The notes under the pieces: generated by a model | What the model was told of the DNA's origin: nothing | Seen by the model: only the letters and a program-made list of their open reading frames with translations | The model's database searches: none | Assembly (NCBI GenBank): GCA_963760985.1 | Contig: CAVXFM010000010.1 | Span: forward strand, 682,001 to 746,000 | Length of the DNA: 64,000 nucleotides | Direction: 5' to 3' | Origin: JACRDG01 sp963760985 | GTDB lineage: Bacteria; Desulfobacterota; Desulfomonilia; Desulfomonilales; Desulfomonilaceae | Translations under genes and position numbers: made by a program | Part shown: positions 18,059-27,733 of the stretch, one piece after another | Layout: every line of letters begins with the position of its first letter | Position numbering within the stretch: the first letter of the stretch is position 1

Positions 18059-19385
18059 ATGTCTGGAAACACTTTTCCCAAAGGCGGTATTCATCCCGCT
18101 GAACACAAGGAACTCACCGAACACCTCGCCATAGAGGAAATGCCACCCCCAAACCAAGTGGTCATTCCCCTGTCCATGCATTTCGGGGCGCCTGCAAAAC
18201 CTGTGGTCAAGAAGAAACAGGAAGTGCAGGAAGGGGAAGTGCTCGCTACCGTAGAGAAAGCCCTGGGAGCGACCATTCACAGCAGTGTCACCGGCGTGAT
18301 CAAGACCATTGAGCCACGTCCTCACCCTACCATGGTCAGATGCGATGCTATCGTCATTGACCGGGACCCCTCCGCTGCCCCGAGAAACGTACGAACCCCA
18401 GGACTGGCGAAAAATCACCCGTGAGCAACTCCTCGCGAAGGTCAAAGAAGCAGGCATCGTGGGTCTGGGCGGGGCCGGGTTTCCCACCCACGTGAAGCTC
18501 TCGCCTCCGCCTACTGCGAAGATTGACTACCTTGTCCTCAACGGAGCCGAATGCGAACCCTATCTCACCACTGACCACAGAATCATGCTCGAGTACCCGG
18601 AAAAAGTGGTGGAAGGGGCCAAGATCCTTCTCAAGATCCTGGGAATAAAAACCGCGATCATCGGCATCGAACTGAACAAGCCCGACGCAATCAACGCGAT
18701 GAATAAGGCCGCTCAGCAGAGCGCGGGCAAGGACGAGCTGGAGGTCCGCGTTCAGGGCATGACGGTGAAATATCCGCAAGGGTCTGAAAAACAGCTCATC
18801 TACTCCCTGACGGGACGGTCTGTTCCCGGTGGTGGGCTGCCGTTCGACGTCGGCGTCATCGTCCAGAACATCTCGACCACGTTGGCCATTTTTGAGGCGG
18901 CAACGCTGAACAAGCCGCTGTACGAAAAAGTGGTCACGTTTTCCGGCCGAGCTCTCAAGCGTCAGGCTAACCTCAAGGTCAAAGTGGGCACCCTGCTCAG
19001 CGACGTGGCTGAATATCTCGGTGGAACCACGGAAGACCTTGTCAAGATTGTGTCGGGCGGTCCCATGATGGGATTCGCTGTTTCCACCATGGAGGTCCCC
19101 ATCACAAAAACGTCTTCCGGCGTGTTGTTTCTCAACAGCAAGGAGACGGATTTGGGCCAGTTCGGTCCCTGCATACACTGCGGCTGGTGCCTGGAAGCCT
19201 GTCCTATGGGGCTCGCACCGAAGGAAATAGCCATTTACGTGGAAGCAGGAAAGGGACACCTTACCGAGAAATTCGGGCTGTTTGATTGCTTCGAATGCGG
19301 GTGCTGCGCGTATGTGTGCCCGGCTAAGCGCCCGCTGGTTCAGTTTGCCAGATTGGCGAAAATACAGGTCAAGAAACACGGGTGA
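18059..19385 (+). pseudogene. rnfC: Rnf complex subunit C (NADH/FMN and Fe-S subunit), frame broken by one base
   Basis: ATG preceded by GAGGAGAC. RnfC carries the NADH/FMN site and two [4Fe-4S] clusters of the ferredoxin:NAD+ oxidoreductase. Residues up to about 107 lie in one frame (GGIHPAEHKELT, then KKQEVQEGEVLATVE, a biotinyl-like hairpin); this frame stops at 18424. The rest is in the next frame: GLGGAGFPTHVKL, NGAECEPYLTTDHR, CIHCGWCLEACPMG and CFECGCCAYVCP, ending at 19385. Removing one C from the CCCC at 18378-18381 joins them (DPSAAP then RETYEPQDW). As all other parts are conserved, a sequence error is likely. First gene of rnfCDGEAB. Confidence 0.9.
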
Positions 19386-19461
19386 GGGTGCCCATCTTAC
19401 CGATTTGGTGCTGCCGAACCGGTAAGGGAGAGGCATGCGTTATTGCCGCTGACGGGGAAGA

Positions 19462-20598
19462 GTGCGTTCGTTGCTCCTTCGGGTCAGTGGAAACGCCCGA
19501 TACCTGAAAATACGTTCAGGGGAGGATGGGAAAATCGAAACCTTAGATCAAAGAAATCCGGGCCCGGAACATCAATGGGCCGTTTCGGTATCTCCCCATA
19601 TACGCATGGGGAGGACCACATCCGGTATCATGTGGACCGTGTCCGCAACGTTGATGCCGGTATTGTTGTTGTCCATTTACAACTTCGGCTTCAGGAGCCT
19701 CATCATCACGCTGTCCAGTGTGGTTTCTTGCGTGATAGTCGAAGCTATTTCACGTAAAGCTCTTGGAAGGCCCTTCGCGTTCAAAGACGGAAGTGCGGTC
19801 TTAACCGGCATTCTTATGGCCTTTGTCATTCCGCCGGGCGTGCCGTACTGGTTGCCCCTGATTGGAGCAGTGGCTGCCATTTTCATTAACAAGGAACTCA
19901 TGGGCGGCCTGGGGTTCAACGTGTGGAACCCTGCTCTGGTGGGCCGGGCGCTGTTGACTGCATCATTTCCGGTGTACATCACCGCGGCGTGGATACCTCC
20001 GATCGATTGGGCGAAGGCTCCGCTGGACATCTATGTGAGCGGCGGTCTTGATGCAGTGTCCACGGCCACGCCGTTGTACGTGCTGCGCCATTACGGGATG
20101 CAAGCCCTCATACAGAAGTTCGGCGGGTTGTCCGTGATCTACCAGAATTTCTTTTTCGGCTTTAGGCCTGGATGCATTGGAGAGACCTCCGCGTTCTTGC
20201 TGATCGTTGGCGGGTTGTTCCTGATGATCCGAGGCATCATCACGTGGCACATTCCTGTTTCCACCATTGGCACGGTCGCGGTCCTGACCTGGATATTCGG
20301 CGGTGACACGTGGTTCAGCGGCAATCCGCTGGTGGCCGTGCTTTCGGGCGGCCTCATGCTGGGGGCCTTTTATATGTGCACGGACTACGTGACCTCCCCG
20401 TCGATGAAGGCCGGTCAGATCGTTTTCGGCATCGGGGTAGGTGTGCTTACCGTAGTCATCCGTTTGAAGGGCGGCTATCCCGAGGGAGTCTGCTACGCGA
20501 TTCTTCTCATGAACTGCATGACGCCAGCCCTGAATGAGTGGTTCCACCCGAAGAGATTCGCACCTCCCAAGCAGGCGCCCGTAGCGGCTGTGAAATAG
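19462..20598 (+). CDS. rnfD: Rnf complex subunit D (membrane, covalent FMN)
   Basis: 378 residues from a GTG preceded by GGGGAAGA; RnfD proteins usually begin near SVSPHIR (residue 43), so an internal start is possible but no ATG or good site is seen there. Many transmembrane helices. The flavinylation motif STATPL (about residue 200) marks the Thr that takes FMN by phosphoester bond. GAVAAIFINKELMGGLGFN and NPALVGRALL are family signatures. It forms the membrane ion path with RnfA, E and G; 76 nt after rnfC. Confidence 0.93.
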   Translation: MRSLLLRVSGNARYLKIRSGEDGKIETLDQRNPGPEHQWAVSVSPHIRMGRTTSGIMWTVSATLMPVLLLSIYNFGFRSLIITLSSVVSCVIVEAISRKALGRPFAFKDGSAVLTGILMAFVIPPGVPYWLPLIGAVAAIFINKELMGGLGFNVWNPALVGRALLTASFPVYITAAWIPPIDWAKAPLDIYVSGGLDAVSTATPLYVLRHYGMQALIQKFGGLSVIYQNFFFGFRPGCIGETSAFLLIVGGLFLMIRGIITWHIPVSTIGTVAVLTWIFGGDTWFSGNPLVAVLSGGLMLGAFYMCTDYVTSPSMKAGQIVFGIGVGVLTVVIRLKGGYPEGVCYAILLMNCMTPALNEWFHPKRFAPPKQAPVAAVK

Positions 20599-20625
20599 GG
20601 CTTCCCCTGTGAGCGAGAGGGTTAC

Positions 20626-21533
20626 ATGAAAGAAATCATAAAGATTACTGCCAGCTTAACGGCAGTTTGTGTGGCAGCGGCTCTGATTCTGGGTGCGGTC
20701 TATGCCAAAACTCAGCATGCCCGCAAACAGATTGAGGCGCAAATGAAGGAGGAGACTCGACTGAGCCTTCTCGGGTTCGGAGGAGACAGAAAGCGCCTGC
20801 CGATCTCAAGATCTTCAGCGTGTATCGGTACGTGCTCCAGGACGACAAGGGAAAGACCCTTCTTGCATATGTCATTCCCCTCAAGGAAAAGGGATATGTG
20901 TTGGCCGAGATAGATCTCGAAGGCAAGCCTGGCAAGGTGATCGAGATCAAAGCAGAAGCCTCGGAACTGACTGAAGAGGCAACAAGGGACAAAGTGGTGA
21001 GCGCTGCGCTTCCCAAGGGGTACAAGGCTACGTACGCGGAAACGATTTATGTCGCGGACCAGGGAGGCAAACGGCTCGGGTATGTGCTTTCCGGCGTCAC
21101 CCAGGGATTCAAGACCTTCGTGGACTTCATGGTTTCTCTGAGCCCTGAATATGCCATTAAGGGCGTGGCAGTGACCAAGAGCGAGGAAGACCCGGGATTG
21201 GGCGACGGAATCACGCATGATTATTTCAAGAACCAGTTCATCGGCAAGACCGCTGAGATGTTGAAAACCCTCAAGGTGATCAAGCAGCCTCTGCCTGCCG
21301 ACTATTTGATGGCTCTGGAACCGGCAAAGGCCAAGAAGGCCGGTCTCAGCAAAGAACAGATTCTCGAAATCCGTAAGAAACATCTGAAGGACGACATATA
21401 CGCCCTGACCGGTGCCACCATATCCAGTCGGGGGCTCACCAATGGCGTCAAGAATACCGTGCGAAAATTCGTGTATCGGTTGGGAATCCTGAACGAGGCC
21501 ATCAAGCAGGACAATCTCAAGGTTGCGTTTTAA
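20626..21533 (+). pseudogene. rnfG: Rnf complex subunit G (periplasmic covalent FMN), frame broken by one base
   Basis: ATG after GAGAGGG. An N-terminal membrane anchor (ITASLTAVCVAAALILGAVY) leads to a periplasmic FMN-binding domain. The first frame ends at 20913; the true continuation (APADLKIFSVYRYVLQDDKG) runs in another frame to 21533. Adding one A to the AAA at 20790-20792 joins them. The flavinylation motif is intact near the end (LTGATISSRG, Thr attachment), as are SEEDPGLGDGI and FKNQFIG. Probable sequence error, since the flanking subunits are intact. Confidence 0.9.
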
Positions 21534-21542
21534 CGGAGGTTT

Positions 21543-22193
21543 GTGGTGAACAGGAACGTACAACTAGTCTGGAACGGGTTGATACCCGAGAATCCCATTT
21601 TCCGGCTTGCCTTGAGTCTCTGTCCTGCAGTGGCGATGACCACGAGCGTCGAGAACGGTCTTCTTCTCGGCGTGGCAGTCTTGTTCGTTCAGGTCTTCTC
21701 CAGCAGCACGGTAGCCATTTTCAAGCCGTTTATTCATCCGCGAATCCGGATTCCCGCATTCGTGCTTATCATTGCGCTTTGGGTGAGTGTGATCGACATG
21801 GTGCTGCCGGTGGTCTCACCCGAGGCGTACAAGAAGGTCGAGCTGTTTGTAAAACTGATCGTGGTGTTCGCGATCATTATTTCTCGCCTCGAATTGTTCG
21901 CATCCAAGGAGCCTTTGACCGCTTCATTCTGGGACGGTATGGGCATGGGCCTGGGATTCATGTTCGGTTTGACCTTTACAGGCGCAATCCGAGAGTTTTT
22001 TGGGGCAGGAAAGTTCTTTGGGTACGATGTGCTTGCGTATCTTTCTGGTCTCGGAATCCCTACGTTTAAGCCACTGCTGATCATGATCCTGCCTGCAGGA
22101 GGCTTTTTCGTGATTGGCTTTATCATGGCCGCGTTCAACTGGATCGAGTATCGGATTACGGGCAAGATACCCGCAGCAGGAGGAGGTCACTAA
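21543..22193 (+). CDS. rnfE: Rnf complex subunit E (membrane)
   Basis: 216 residues from a GTG close after GGAGG; GTG at 21546 is an alternative. Six predicted transmembrane helices. Signatures: NGLIPENPIFRLALSLCPAVAMTTS, GLFLG-type helix VENGLLLGVAVLFVQ, and GMGMGLGFMFGLTFTGAIREFFG. RnfE and RnfA are homologous half-inverted subunits that hold an intramembrane iron-sulfur centre at conserved Cys (here LCPAVA). Nine bases after rnfG, two bases before rnfA. Confidence 0.95.
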   Translation: MVNRNVQLVWNGLIPENPIFRLALSLCPAVAMTTSVENGLLLGVAVLFVQVFSSSTVAIFKPFIHPRIRIPAFVLIIALWVSVIDMVLPVVSPEAYKKVELFVKLIVVFAIIISRLELFASKEPLTASFWDGMGMGLGFMFGLTFTGAIREFFGAGKFFGYDVLAYLSGLGIPTFKPLLIMILPAGGFFVIGFIMAAFNWIEYRITGKIPAAGGGH

Positions 22194-22194
22194 C

Positions 22195-23148
22195 ATGCGA
22201 ATCATGAGACTTCCTTTCAAAATGTTCCTGATCCTGAGTCTGTTGTTGTTGAGCGTTCACCCGGTTCTGGGCGAGGGCGATGTGGGATCGGGTTCTTTCG
22301 TGAAAGAGGGGATAGAAGTGTCCTTCGGTGTGCCGGTGGATGAGGCATGGGCCAAAAACCCTGCTCACTTCACCGTGTACGAGAAACCTGACCCTGACAT
22401 CAAGATAACAGTTGAATCAGTTTCCCTCGACACACGGAAGACGGTTGCGACCTTGAAATTCAAGGAGCCTCTGAACAAGGCAAGCGAATACATAGTCGAG
22501 GCCAAAGACGTGACGTCCCAGGGGAAGGTGCTCGGAACCCGTGAGTATTTGGTGAAGAAAAGTGAGTCCCAGATACTGTTTACGATATTCCTTGGGGCTA
22601 TGTTGATCAACAACTTCGTTTTCACCAAGTACCTGGGGCTGTGCATCTTCTTCGGCGTCTCCCAGAAAAAAGAGACCGCGATCGGAATGGGAATCACGTT
22701 CACGGTGGTCATGGTCCTGAGTGCGATCATGTGCTGGGCCTTTTACACCTTTGTGCTCCAGGCCCTGCATCTGGACTTTCTTAAGATTATCGTGTTCATC
22801 GGGACTGTGGCGATCTTTGTGCAGGCAGTGGATACCATCCTCAGGAAGGTAAATCCGTACCTGTTCAAGAAATTGGGCGTGTACCTGGTATTGATCGTGA
22901 CCAACTGTATTATCCTTGCAGTGCCGTTGATCAATGCGGATAGCGGACACGGTCCGTTTGCCAGCCTCACACTCGGTCTGGGAGCTGGGCTCGGGTTTGC
23001 CCTGGCTTTGTTCTTGATGTCGTGTGTAAGAGAGAAGCTCGAGGTGTGCCGGGTCCCGCCGACGTTCAAGGGGCTCCCCATAGCCTTTGTGGTTACGGGG
23101 TTGTTCGCGTTGGCGTTTTTGGGATTCTCAGGACTTGCGATTTTCTAA
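22195..23148 (+). CDS. rnfA: Rnf complex subunit A with an extra N-terminal exported domain
   Basis: 317 residues, whereas RnfA is usually about 190. The ATG at 22195 follows AGGAGGTCAC. Residues 1-22 are a signal peptide or signal anchor (MFLILSLLLLSVHPVLG). Residues about 25-120 look like a single Ig-like or Big_5 domain (PVDEAWAKNPAHFTVYEKP, TVATLKFKEPL, EYIVEAKDVTS). The canonical RnfA begins at about residue 125: FLGAMLINNFVFTKYLGLCIFFGVS, ending AFLGFSGLAIF. It makes the ion channel with RnfE. The extra domain would sit in the periplasm. Confidence 0.93.
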   Translation: MRIMRLPFKMFLILSLLLLSVHPVLGEGDVGSGSFVKEGIEVSFGVPVDEAWAKNPAHFTVYEKPDPDIKITVESVSLDTRKTVATLKFKEPLNKASEYIVEAKDVTSQGKVLGTREYLVKKSESQILFTIFLGAMLINNFVFTKYLGLCIFFGVSQKKETAIGMGITFTVVMVLSAIMCWAFYTFVLQALHLDFLKIIVFIGTVAIFVQAVDTILRKVNPYLFKKLGVYLVLIVTNCIILAVPLINADSGHGPFASLTLGLGAGLGFALALFLMSCVREKLEVCRVPPTFKGLPIAFVVTGLFALAFLGFSGLAIF

Positions 23149-23283
23149 CGACTGCTTAGGCCCTGGCCTGTTTCGGATGGGTGGCCTTTTACCGCAGTCG
23201 GAAGCAAGGGGCCCTGGTTTTTTGGAGACGTTTATGGGAAAATTGGTACAAGAGAACGTCTCGGGAATCATCATCACACAAGA

Positions 23284-23307
23284 AGCCGCGGCGCGCGAGC
23301 CGCGGCT
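23284..23307 (+). promoter_or_regulatory. GC-rich hairpin between rnfA and rnfB
   Basis: AGCCGCGG (23284-23291) and CCGCGGCT (23300-23307) form a perfect 8-bp stem with an 8-nt loop, followed by TTTC but no long T run. It lies in the 179-nt gap inside the rnf operon and may act in attenuation or mRNA stability. Confidence 0.45.
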
Positions 23308-23327
23308 TTCGTAGAGGTGTCACGGTA

Positions 23328-24254
23328 ATGGAAAACGTATGGACTATTGCGCTGGCAGGAGTGGCCTTTTTTGCACTGTTCGGTATAGGTTGCGGTTTGG
23401 CTTTGGCTGGAGCGGCCAAACGCTTCGCTGTCCAGGTGGACCCGAAAATTGAGGCCGTGCGGGCCTGTCTGCCCGGGGCTAATTGCGGCGCTTGCGGATA
23501 CGCGGGGTGCGAATCGTATGCAGAAGCGGTGGTAACCGATCCCCTATGTCCTCCGGGAAAATGTGCTCCTGGTAAACAGGTGGTGGCCAACAAGGTAGCC
23601 GCCATAACGGGCAAGGCCGCGGGCGAGGCGAGCCCAGTGATATCGTGGCTGCGGTGCTCCCGAAATGATGGCAACGTCAAAAAGAAGCATGAGTATGTGG
23701 GGTTTGATACCTGCCAAGCAGCAGCTATTGCGTTTGGCGGCCCCTACGAGTGTACGTTCGCGTGCGTGGGCTATGGCGATTGCCACGCCGCGTGTCCGTT
23801 CGACGCGATCACCATGAAGGACAATATGCCGGTGATCGACCGGGAAAAGTGTACAGGCTGCGGGGTGTGTGTGAAAGCCTGCCCGAAGCAGGTACTGCAA
23901 CTGCTCCCCAAGGATGCCACCTGTTACGTGCCCTGCAGCAACCACGATTCGGGAAAAGCGGTTTCGGGCGTCTGCTCCGCGGGCTGCGTGCATTGCATGG
24001 CTTGCACGCGCAAGGGCAAGGACGTGGTCAATATGGTCAACGGCCGTATCGAGATCGGGTACGAACAGATGACGGACGACATGGCCAAAGCGTGCGTGGG
24101 CGCATGCAGCAAGCAATTCATATTCCGGTATACCGACCTGGAGAAACAGGCCAAAGCCGTGGAGACCATAAAAGCAGACCAAGCAGCCAAAAAAGCTGCG
24201 TTAGCAGCAAAGAAGGCCCAGGAAGGCGACGAAAAAGTTGCGGTCGAAGCCTGA
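23328..24254 (+). CDS. rnfB: Rnf complex subunit B (multi Fe-S electron entry)
   Basis: 308 residues from the ATG at 23328 (GAGGTGT site); longer readings run into the hairpin. An N-terminal membrane helix (IALAGVAFFALFGIGCGLAL) is followed by the Fe-S binding domain (CLPGANCGACGYAGC) and ferredoxin-like clusters (CTGCGVCVKACP, CSAGCVHCMACTRKG, CVGACSKQFI). It accepts electrons from reduced ferredoxin. The C-terminus is a Lys/Ala-rich helix (AAKKAALAAKKAQEGDEK). Last gene of the operon; the larger gap to rnfA is unusual for Rnf. Confidence 0.95.
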   Translation: MENVWTIALAGVAFFALFGIGCGLALAGAAKRFAVQVDPKIEAVRACLPGANCGACGYAGCESYAEAVVTDPLCPPGKCAPGKQVVANKVAAITGKAAGEASPVISWLRCSRNDGNVKKKHEYVGFDTCQAAAIAFGGPYECTFACVGYGDCHAACPFDAITMKDNMPVIDREKCTGCGVCVKACPKQVLQLLPKDATCYVPCSNHDSGKAVSGVCSAGCVHCMACTRKGKDVVNMVNGRIEIGYEQMTDDMAKACVGACSKQFIFRYTDLEKQAKAVETIKADQAAKKAALAAKKAQEGDEKVAVEA

Positions 24255-24467
24255 GAGTCTTCGCTACTCGATCACCAATGAGTTTGGCCGGGGAAAACGA
24301 TCCGCAACGCTTTCCCCGGCATTCCTTGCAGGAAGATGTTCATGATCGGGGGGACTGTGTTTTTGTGCTACGACGGTGCACGGAAAAAGAATTGTCCTGA
24401 CTGAATAATGCCAAAGGTCATGGTGTGGTCGCGACCTAAGATCTACCGCTATTGATCGAAAGGGGTT

Positions 24468-25102
24468 GTGATTGTGTTCGAATTCCTAGCCACGTATTTT
24501 ACTTACATCATTGAGCAATTGGGATATGTGGGCGCGGGCGTGCTCATGGCGCTGGAAAGCATGGTAGCACCGGTGCCCAGCGAGCTGGTGATGCCGTTTG
24601 TGGGATTCCTTGTACACGGTGGAAAATTCTCCCTGCCCGTTGCCATCTTCGCGACGTCTTTAGGCTCGATCGTAGGATCGGTCGCGTCGTACTATATGGG
24701 TACTGGGGCGGTCGTCCGGTAGTCCTGAAGGTCGGCCGGTACTTGCTGCTCAACGAAGAACATCTGGCATGGACTGAGCGCTGGTTTGCCGAACGCGGTT
24801 CCTGGACGATTTTCGTGAGCCGGTTCGTACCGGTAGTGCGACACCTGATCTCCATTGCAGCGGGATTGGGGCGCATGAAGATGGCGCCATTCTGCATTTA
24901 CACGATCCTAGGCGCTACCATTTGGAATTCTTTCTTGCTCGGGTGCGGGTACGTCCTTCGCCAAAACTGGACCATCGTGCAGCAGTACTCCCACGAAGTC
25001 GACATCGTGGTGGTGATCGGTTTGGCGGTGGTAGGAGCGTGGTTCGCACTGACCCACTTCCGCAGAGTACGGATAGCTCCGGAGATCGCAAAAGGCGATT
25101 GA
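24468..25102 (+). pseudogene. DedA-family membrane protein, frame broken by one base
   Basis: The first 78 residues (YFTYIIEQLGYVGAGVLMALESMVAPVPSELVMPFVGF) are in one frame, which stops at 24722. The remainder (WGGRPVVLKVGRYLL, VSRFVPVVRHLISIAAG with the DedA FxRxxP/R signature, then membrane helices) lies in another frame to 25102. Adding one G to the GGG at 24698-24700 gives SYYMGYWGGRP. DedA proteins are thought to act as lipid flippases, for example of polyprenyl phosphate or phosphatidylethanolamine. Starts with GTG or ATT near 24468; the exact start is uncertain. Confidence 0.85.
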
Positions 25103-25131
25103 TCGATTGTCTCTGCCAGTAATCGAGAAAT

Positions 25132-25162
25132 GGGGCAGGCCCTTTTTCCTGAGACCTGCCCC
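25132..25162. terminator. terminator-like hairpin after the DedA gene
   Basis: GGGGCAGG (25132-25139) pairs with CCTGCCCC (25155-25162) around a T-rich loop. It ends 60 nt downstream of the stop codon. It lacks a classic trailing T tract. Confidence 0.5.
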
Positions 25163-25535
25163 TTACCCGCTCGTCTCAGAAAAATCCAACCGTTCCCTCC
25201 TCTTGTAACGCACCCCGAAGTTCGCCACGCACGTGCCGCTGCCGACAGATTGGGTCTTCATTCCTCTCGGGAAATCCGGCGAAAGGAGGGACCACCATGC
25301 TTCCGAGGGACCTCCCGCGTTCAACGACGAATCACACAGACACGACTACGTGCAACCCGCATAACCATGGGCAACGTAGAAACGCGGGTGTCTTCATGTT
25401 GTTGCGCAAGAGGCTCACCGCATTGGCACCGGGAAGAGCTTGGAGGAATCTGAAAGAAAGGAGAGCGTACTCGGGAGCTGTGCCGTGACGCGTAGCTTCG
25501 TCTTGAGGCTCAGCAGCAAACTACTGAAAGTTCCT
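25163..25535. other. intergenic DNA before the repeat block
   Basis: About 370 bp. No gene, RNA or hairpin that I can support. Confidence 0.3.
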
Positions 25536-25693
25536 GTGAAAATGCATTTTCGGGGGAAGGCCCTTCTTGAAAGAAGGGCCTTCCCCCGAACCCCCATCCC
25601 CAAGAACTTCAAGAACTTGCCAGCTCCCGCTGGTCGCTGGACAGGGTAGCATTTTCATGGTTCGTGGTGACCCGCCAGGTCATGGGGGTTCAC
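25536..25693 (+). repeat. type-B dispersed palindromic element, copy 2 (complete)
   Basis: Starts GTGAAAATGCATTTTC (GAAAATGCATTTTC is a perfect 14-bp palindrome). A perfect hairpin follows (GGGGGAAGGCCCTTCTT against AAGAAGGGCCTTCCCCC), then the body with CCAGCTCCCGCTGG, ending TTCAC. Joined directly to a partial type-A element downstream. Confidence 0.85.
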
Positions 25694-25704
25694 CTATCTC
25701 AGAT

Positions 25705-25790
25705 GGTAGGGCTGTGGGTCTCCTGAGCGCAGCTATGAGACGGCCTTGCGTCGTCCGTAGCGAAGGAGATCCTCAGCCCACATCCTGTGT
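25705..25790 (-). repeat. partial type-A element, opposite orientation
   Basis: Carries the core of family A on the minus strand: AGACGGCCTTGCGTCGTCC at about 25738-25756, flanked by GGGTCTCC and GGAGATCC. The outer ACCGATTCGC ends are missing. Abuts type-B copy 2 within about 12 bp. Confidence 0.65.
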
Positions 25791-25875
25791 GTCCTGTCAT
25801 ACACGTGAAAACCCATGGGTATCAGCCCCGCAATGACGGCAAAGTTACCTGAATGGCGGGTGCTGAGACGAGGCG

Positions 25876-26232
25876 CTAACGCACGAACCGTCTCCTCTTT
25901 GTGGACCTCGACTGGGCTTGTCCGGATTTCTTGAGCTGGTCCAGTTCCCTCTTGAGCGATGCCACCTGATCGGAGAGTTTCTTGACCGTGTTGGTCATGT
26001 CAGGGCTCACCTTGGCGGTTATTGGAGCTGCATCTACCTTTGAAGGTACCGCCTGCGCCTGGTGGCTCGGAGCCGCGGTGGTCGGCCCAGTTTTCACGGA
26101 AGGTGCCCCGACCTGAACCGGCTTGCCCAATGCCTTGTGAGAAGGCACAGGGCCCGCGGAAAATACGAGTCCGGGCAAGGCGCACACAACCATCATCACC
26201 AATGCCCTGAAGATCCAACGGCTTCCGACCAT
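25876..26232 (-). CDS. small exported protein with C-terminal coiled coil
   Basis: 118 residues; the ATG at 26232 has AGGAGG eight bases upstream and beats the ATG at 26262. A signal peptide (IFRALVMMVVCALPGLVFSA) is followed by a Pro/Ala/Lys linker and a short coiled coil (NTVKKLSDQVASLKRELDQLKKSG) with a very basic tail (RSTKRRRFVR). Possibly an envelope-structure or peptidoglycan-associated protein; no family recognised. Confidence 0.6.
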   Translation of the reverse strand: MVGSRWIFRALVMMVVCALPGLVFSAGPVPSHKALGKPVQVGAPSVKTGPTTAAPSHQAQAVPSKVDAAPITAKVSPDMTNTVKKLSDQVASLKRELDQLKKSGQAQSRSTKRRRFVR

Positions 26233-26451
26233 CGTCCTGTTCCTCCTGCTTGAGAGAATCATGGTATCGTCCTTTCCTCGTGAGAGTTTCTCTGTCAGCG
26301 GAGGCGGATCTTAGCAGTTTACGGGCGTCAAGTCCAGACAAGTATTCATATAAACATCTATGTTACCTGTTATTTATTCCGTTTCTATTAGGTGGTGCAT
26401 TCTATGTCGGACATATCGACCGATTTTTAACAGATTATCTTTGCTGAGGGT

Positions 26452-27732
26452 CTAATCCTCCTCCTTTCCATGGATCCTGTACCCCACCAGATGGCGCCGC
26501 AAAAGGTCCAGGCACTGCATCGCGGCCAGAGTCCTCACCCATTCACGCTGTCCAGGCAGGCGGAATCCTCGCGTAAGAGTCGTTTCCCGGGTAGCAAGCC
26601 CAAGAAAGACCGTTCCCACAGGTTTTTCTGCCGAACCTCCATCCGGACCTGCTATTCCGGTGACAGAGAGTCCCACGTCCGCGTGGCCGATGGATCGAGC
26701 ACCCTCGGCCATCTCTGCAGCACAACGGTGAGACACTGCGCCGTGGACGTTCAGGGTAGTCTCGGAAACATGGAGCAGACGCATCTTCATGTCATTGGAA
26801 TAACTGACCACAGATCCCATGAAGCTTTGCGAGCTCCCCGGAACCCGAGTCAACATTTCTCCGATCATGCCACCGGTGATAGATTCTGCCAGGGCCAGGG
26901 TCAAACCACGTTCTTCGAGTAATTGCAGCACGACCTGCTCCATGGAGCGGCCGTTATCGGAAATGACGTTCTCGCCGATCCGTTCCTCGATGATGGCCAG
27001 TTTGTCGTCGAGCTTCTTCTCAGCTTCCTCTAGGGTAGAACCAGCAGTGTCCATCCTCAGCCTGATAATCGGAAATCGGGGCAGGAAGGCCAAGTGGTAA
27101 TCGTCCGCGTCCTTGGCGATGTCCGCGAGCATCTCTCCCAATTTGGATTCGGAGAGCCCATATACAATCAGGGTGCGCGTGCGGAAGATCCGATTCGCAG
27201 GTCCGAATCTTTCCAGGATTGCAGGAAGACCCCGCTCACGCAGCATCCTGATCAATTCCCGGGGAACGCCGGGGAAAAAGAGGGCAACTCGTCCATTTTT
27301 CTGGATCATGAATCCCGGTGCAGTACCATAATCGTTGGGAATCGCCAAAGCCGTTTCCGGCAAAAGCGCCTGCTTGGCATTGCTCGGGGGCATGGGCCGG
27401 CTCCACTGCCGGAAACGCTCCTCAATCCGTGCCAACTGCTCGGCATCCGATCGCAACCGCATCCCGAGAAACTGGGCAGCGCCCACCGCAGTTTTGTCAT
27501 CTTCGGTCGGGCCCAATCCACCCGAGACAACCACCACGTGAGCCCGCTCCATCGCGAGTCGGAGCGCGTCTGCAATCAGATCCGGTTCGTCAAGCGTCGA
27601 GGACATGCCCTTGACGACTATCCCGGAAGATCTCAGTTCTCGGGAGATGGTTTCGCGATTGGTGTCTGTGATCACCCCATTGATGATCTCGTTTCCCACG
27701 GTCAAGATCCACGCCTCTACCGGCTTTTCCAT
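26452..27732 (-). CDS. cinA: CinA-type nicotinamide-nucleotide amidase / MoaB-like fusion
   Basis: 426 residues from the ATG at 27732, one base after the polA stop; an earlier ATG at 27771 lies inside polA. The N-terminal MoaB/MogA-like domain (ILTVGNEIINGVITDTN, SGGLGPTEDDKT) is a pyrophosphatase-type domain. The C-terminal CinA domain (TLALAESITGGMIGEMLTRVPGSS, VTGIAGPDGGSAEKPVG) deamidates NMN to nicotinate mononucleotide in NAD recycling after DNA-ligase activity. The neighbouring polA fits this, as repair consumes NAD. The two genes form one transcript. Confidence 0.94.
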   Translation of the reverse strand: MEKPVEAWILTVGNEIINGVITDTNRETISRELRSSGIVVKGMSSTLDEPDLIADALRLAMERAHVVVVSGGLGPTEDDKTAVGAAQFLGMRLRSDAEQLARIEERFRQWSRPMPPSNAKQALLPETALAIPNDYGTAPGFMIQKNGRVALFFPGVPRELIRMLRERGLPAILERFGPANRIFRTRTLIVYGLSESKLGEMLADIAKDADDYHLAFLPRFPIIRLRMDTAGSTLEEAEKKLDDKLAIIEERIGENVISDNGRSMEQVVLQLLEERGLTLALAESITGGMIGEMLTRVPGSSQSFMGSVVSYSNDMKMRLLHVSETTLNVHGAVSHRCAAEMAEGARSIGHADVGLSVTGIAGPDGGSAEKPVGTVFLGLATRETTLTRGFRLPGQREWVRTLAAMQCLDLLRRHLVGYRIHGKEED

Positions 27733-27733
27733 T

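Noticed and set aside
18378..18381. Programmed frameshifting in rnfC
   Set aside because: CCCC is not a typical slippery heptamer, there is no downstream hairpin, and similar breaks occur in unrelated genes, so an error is simpler.
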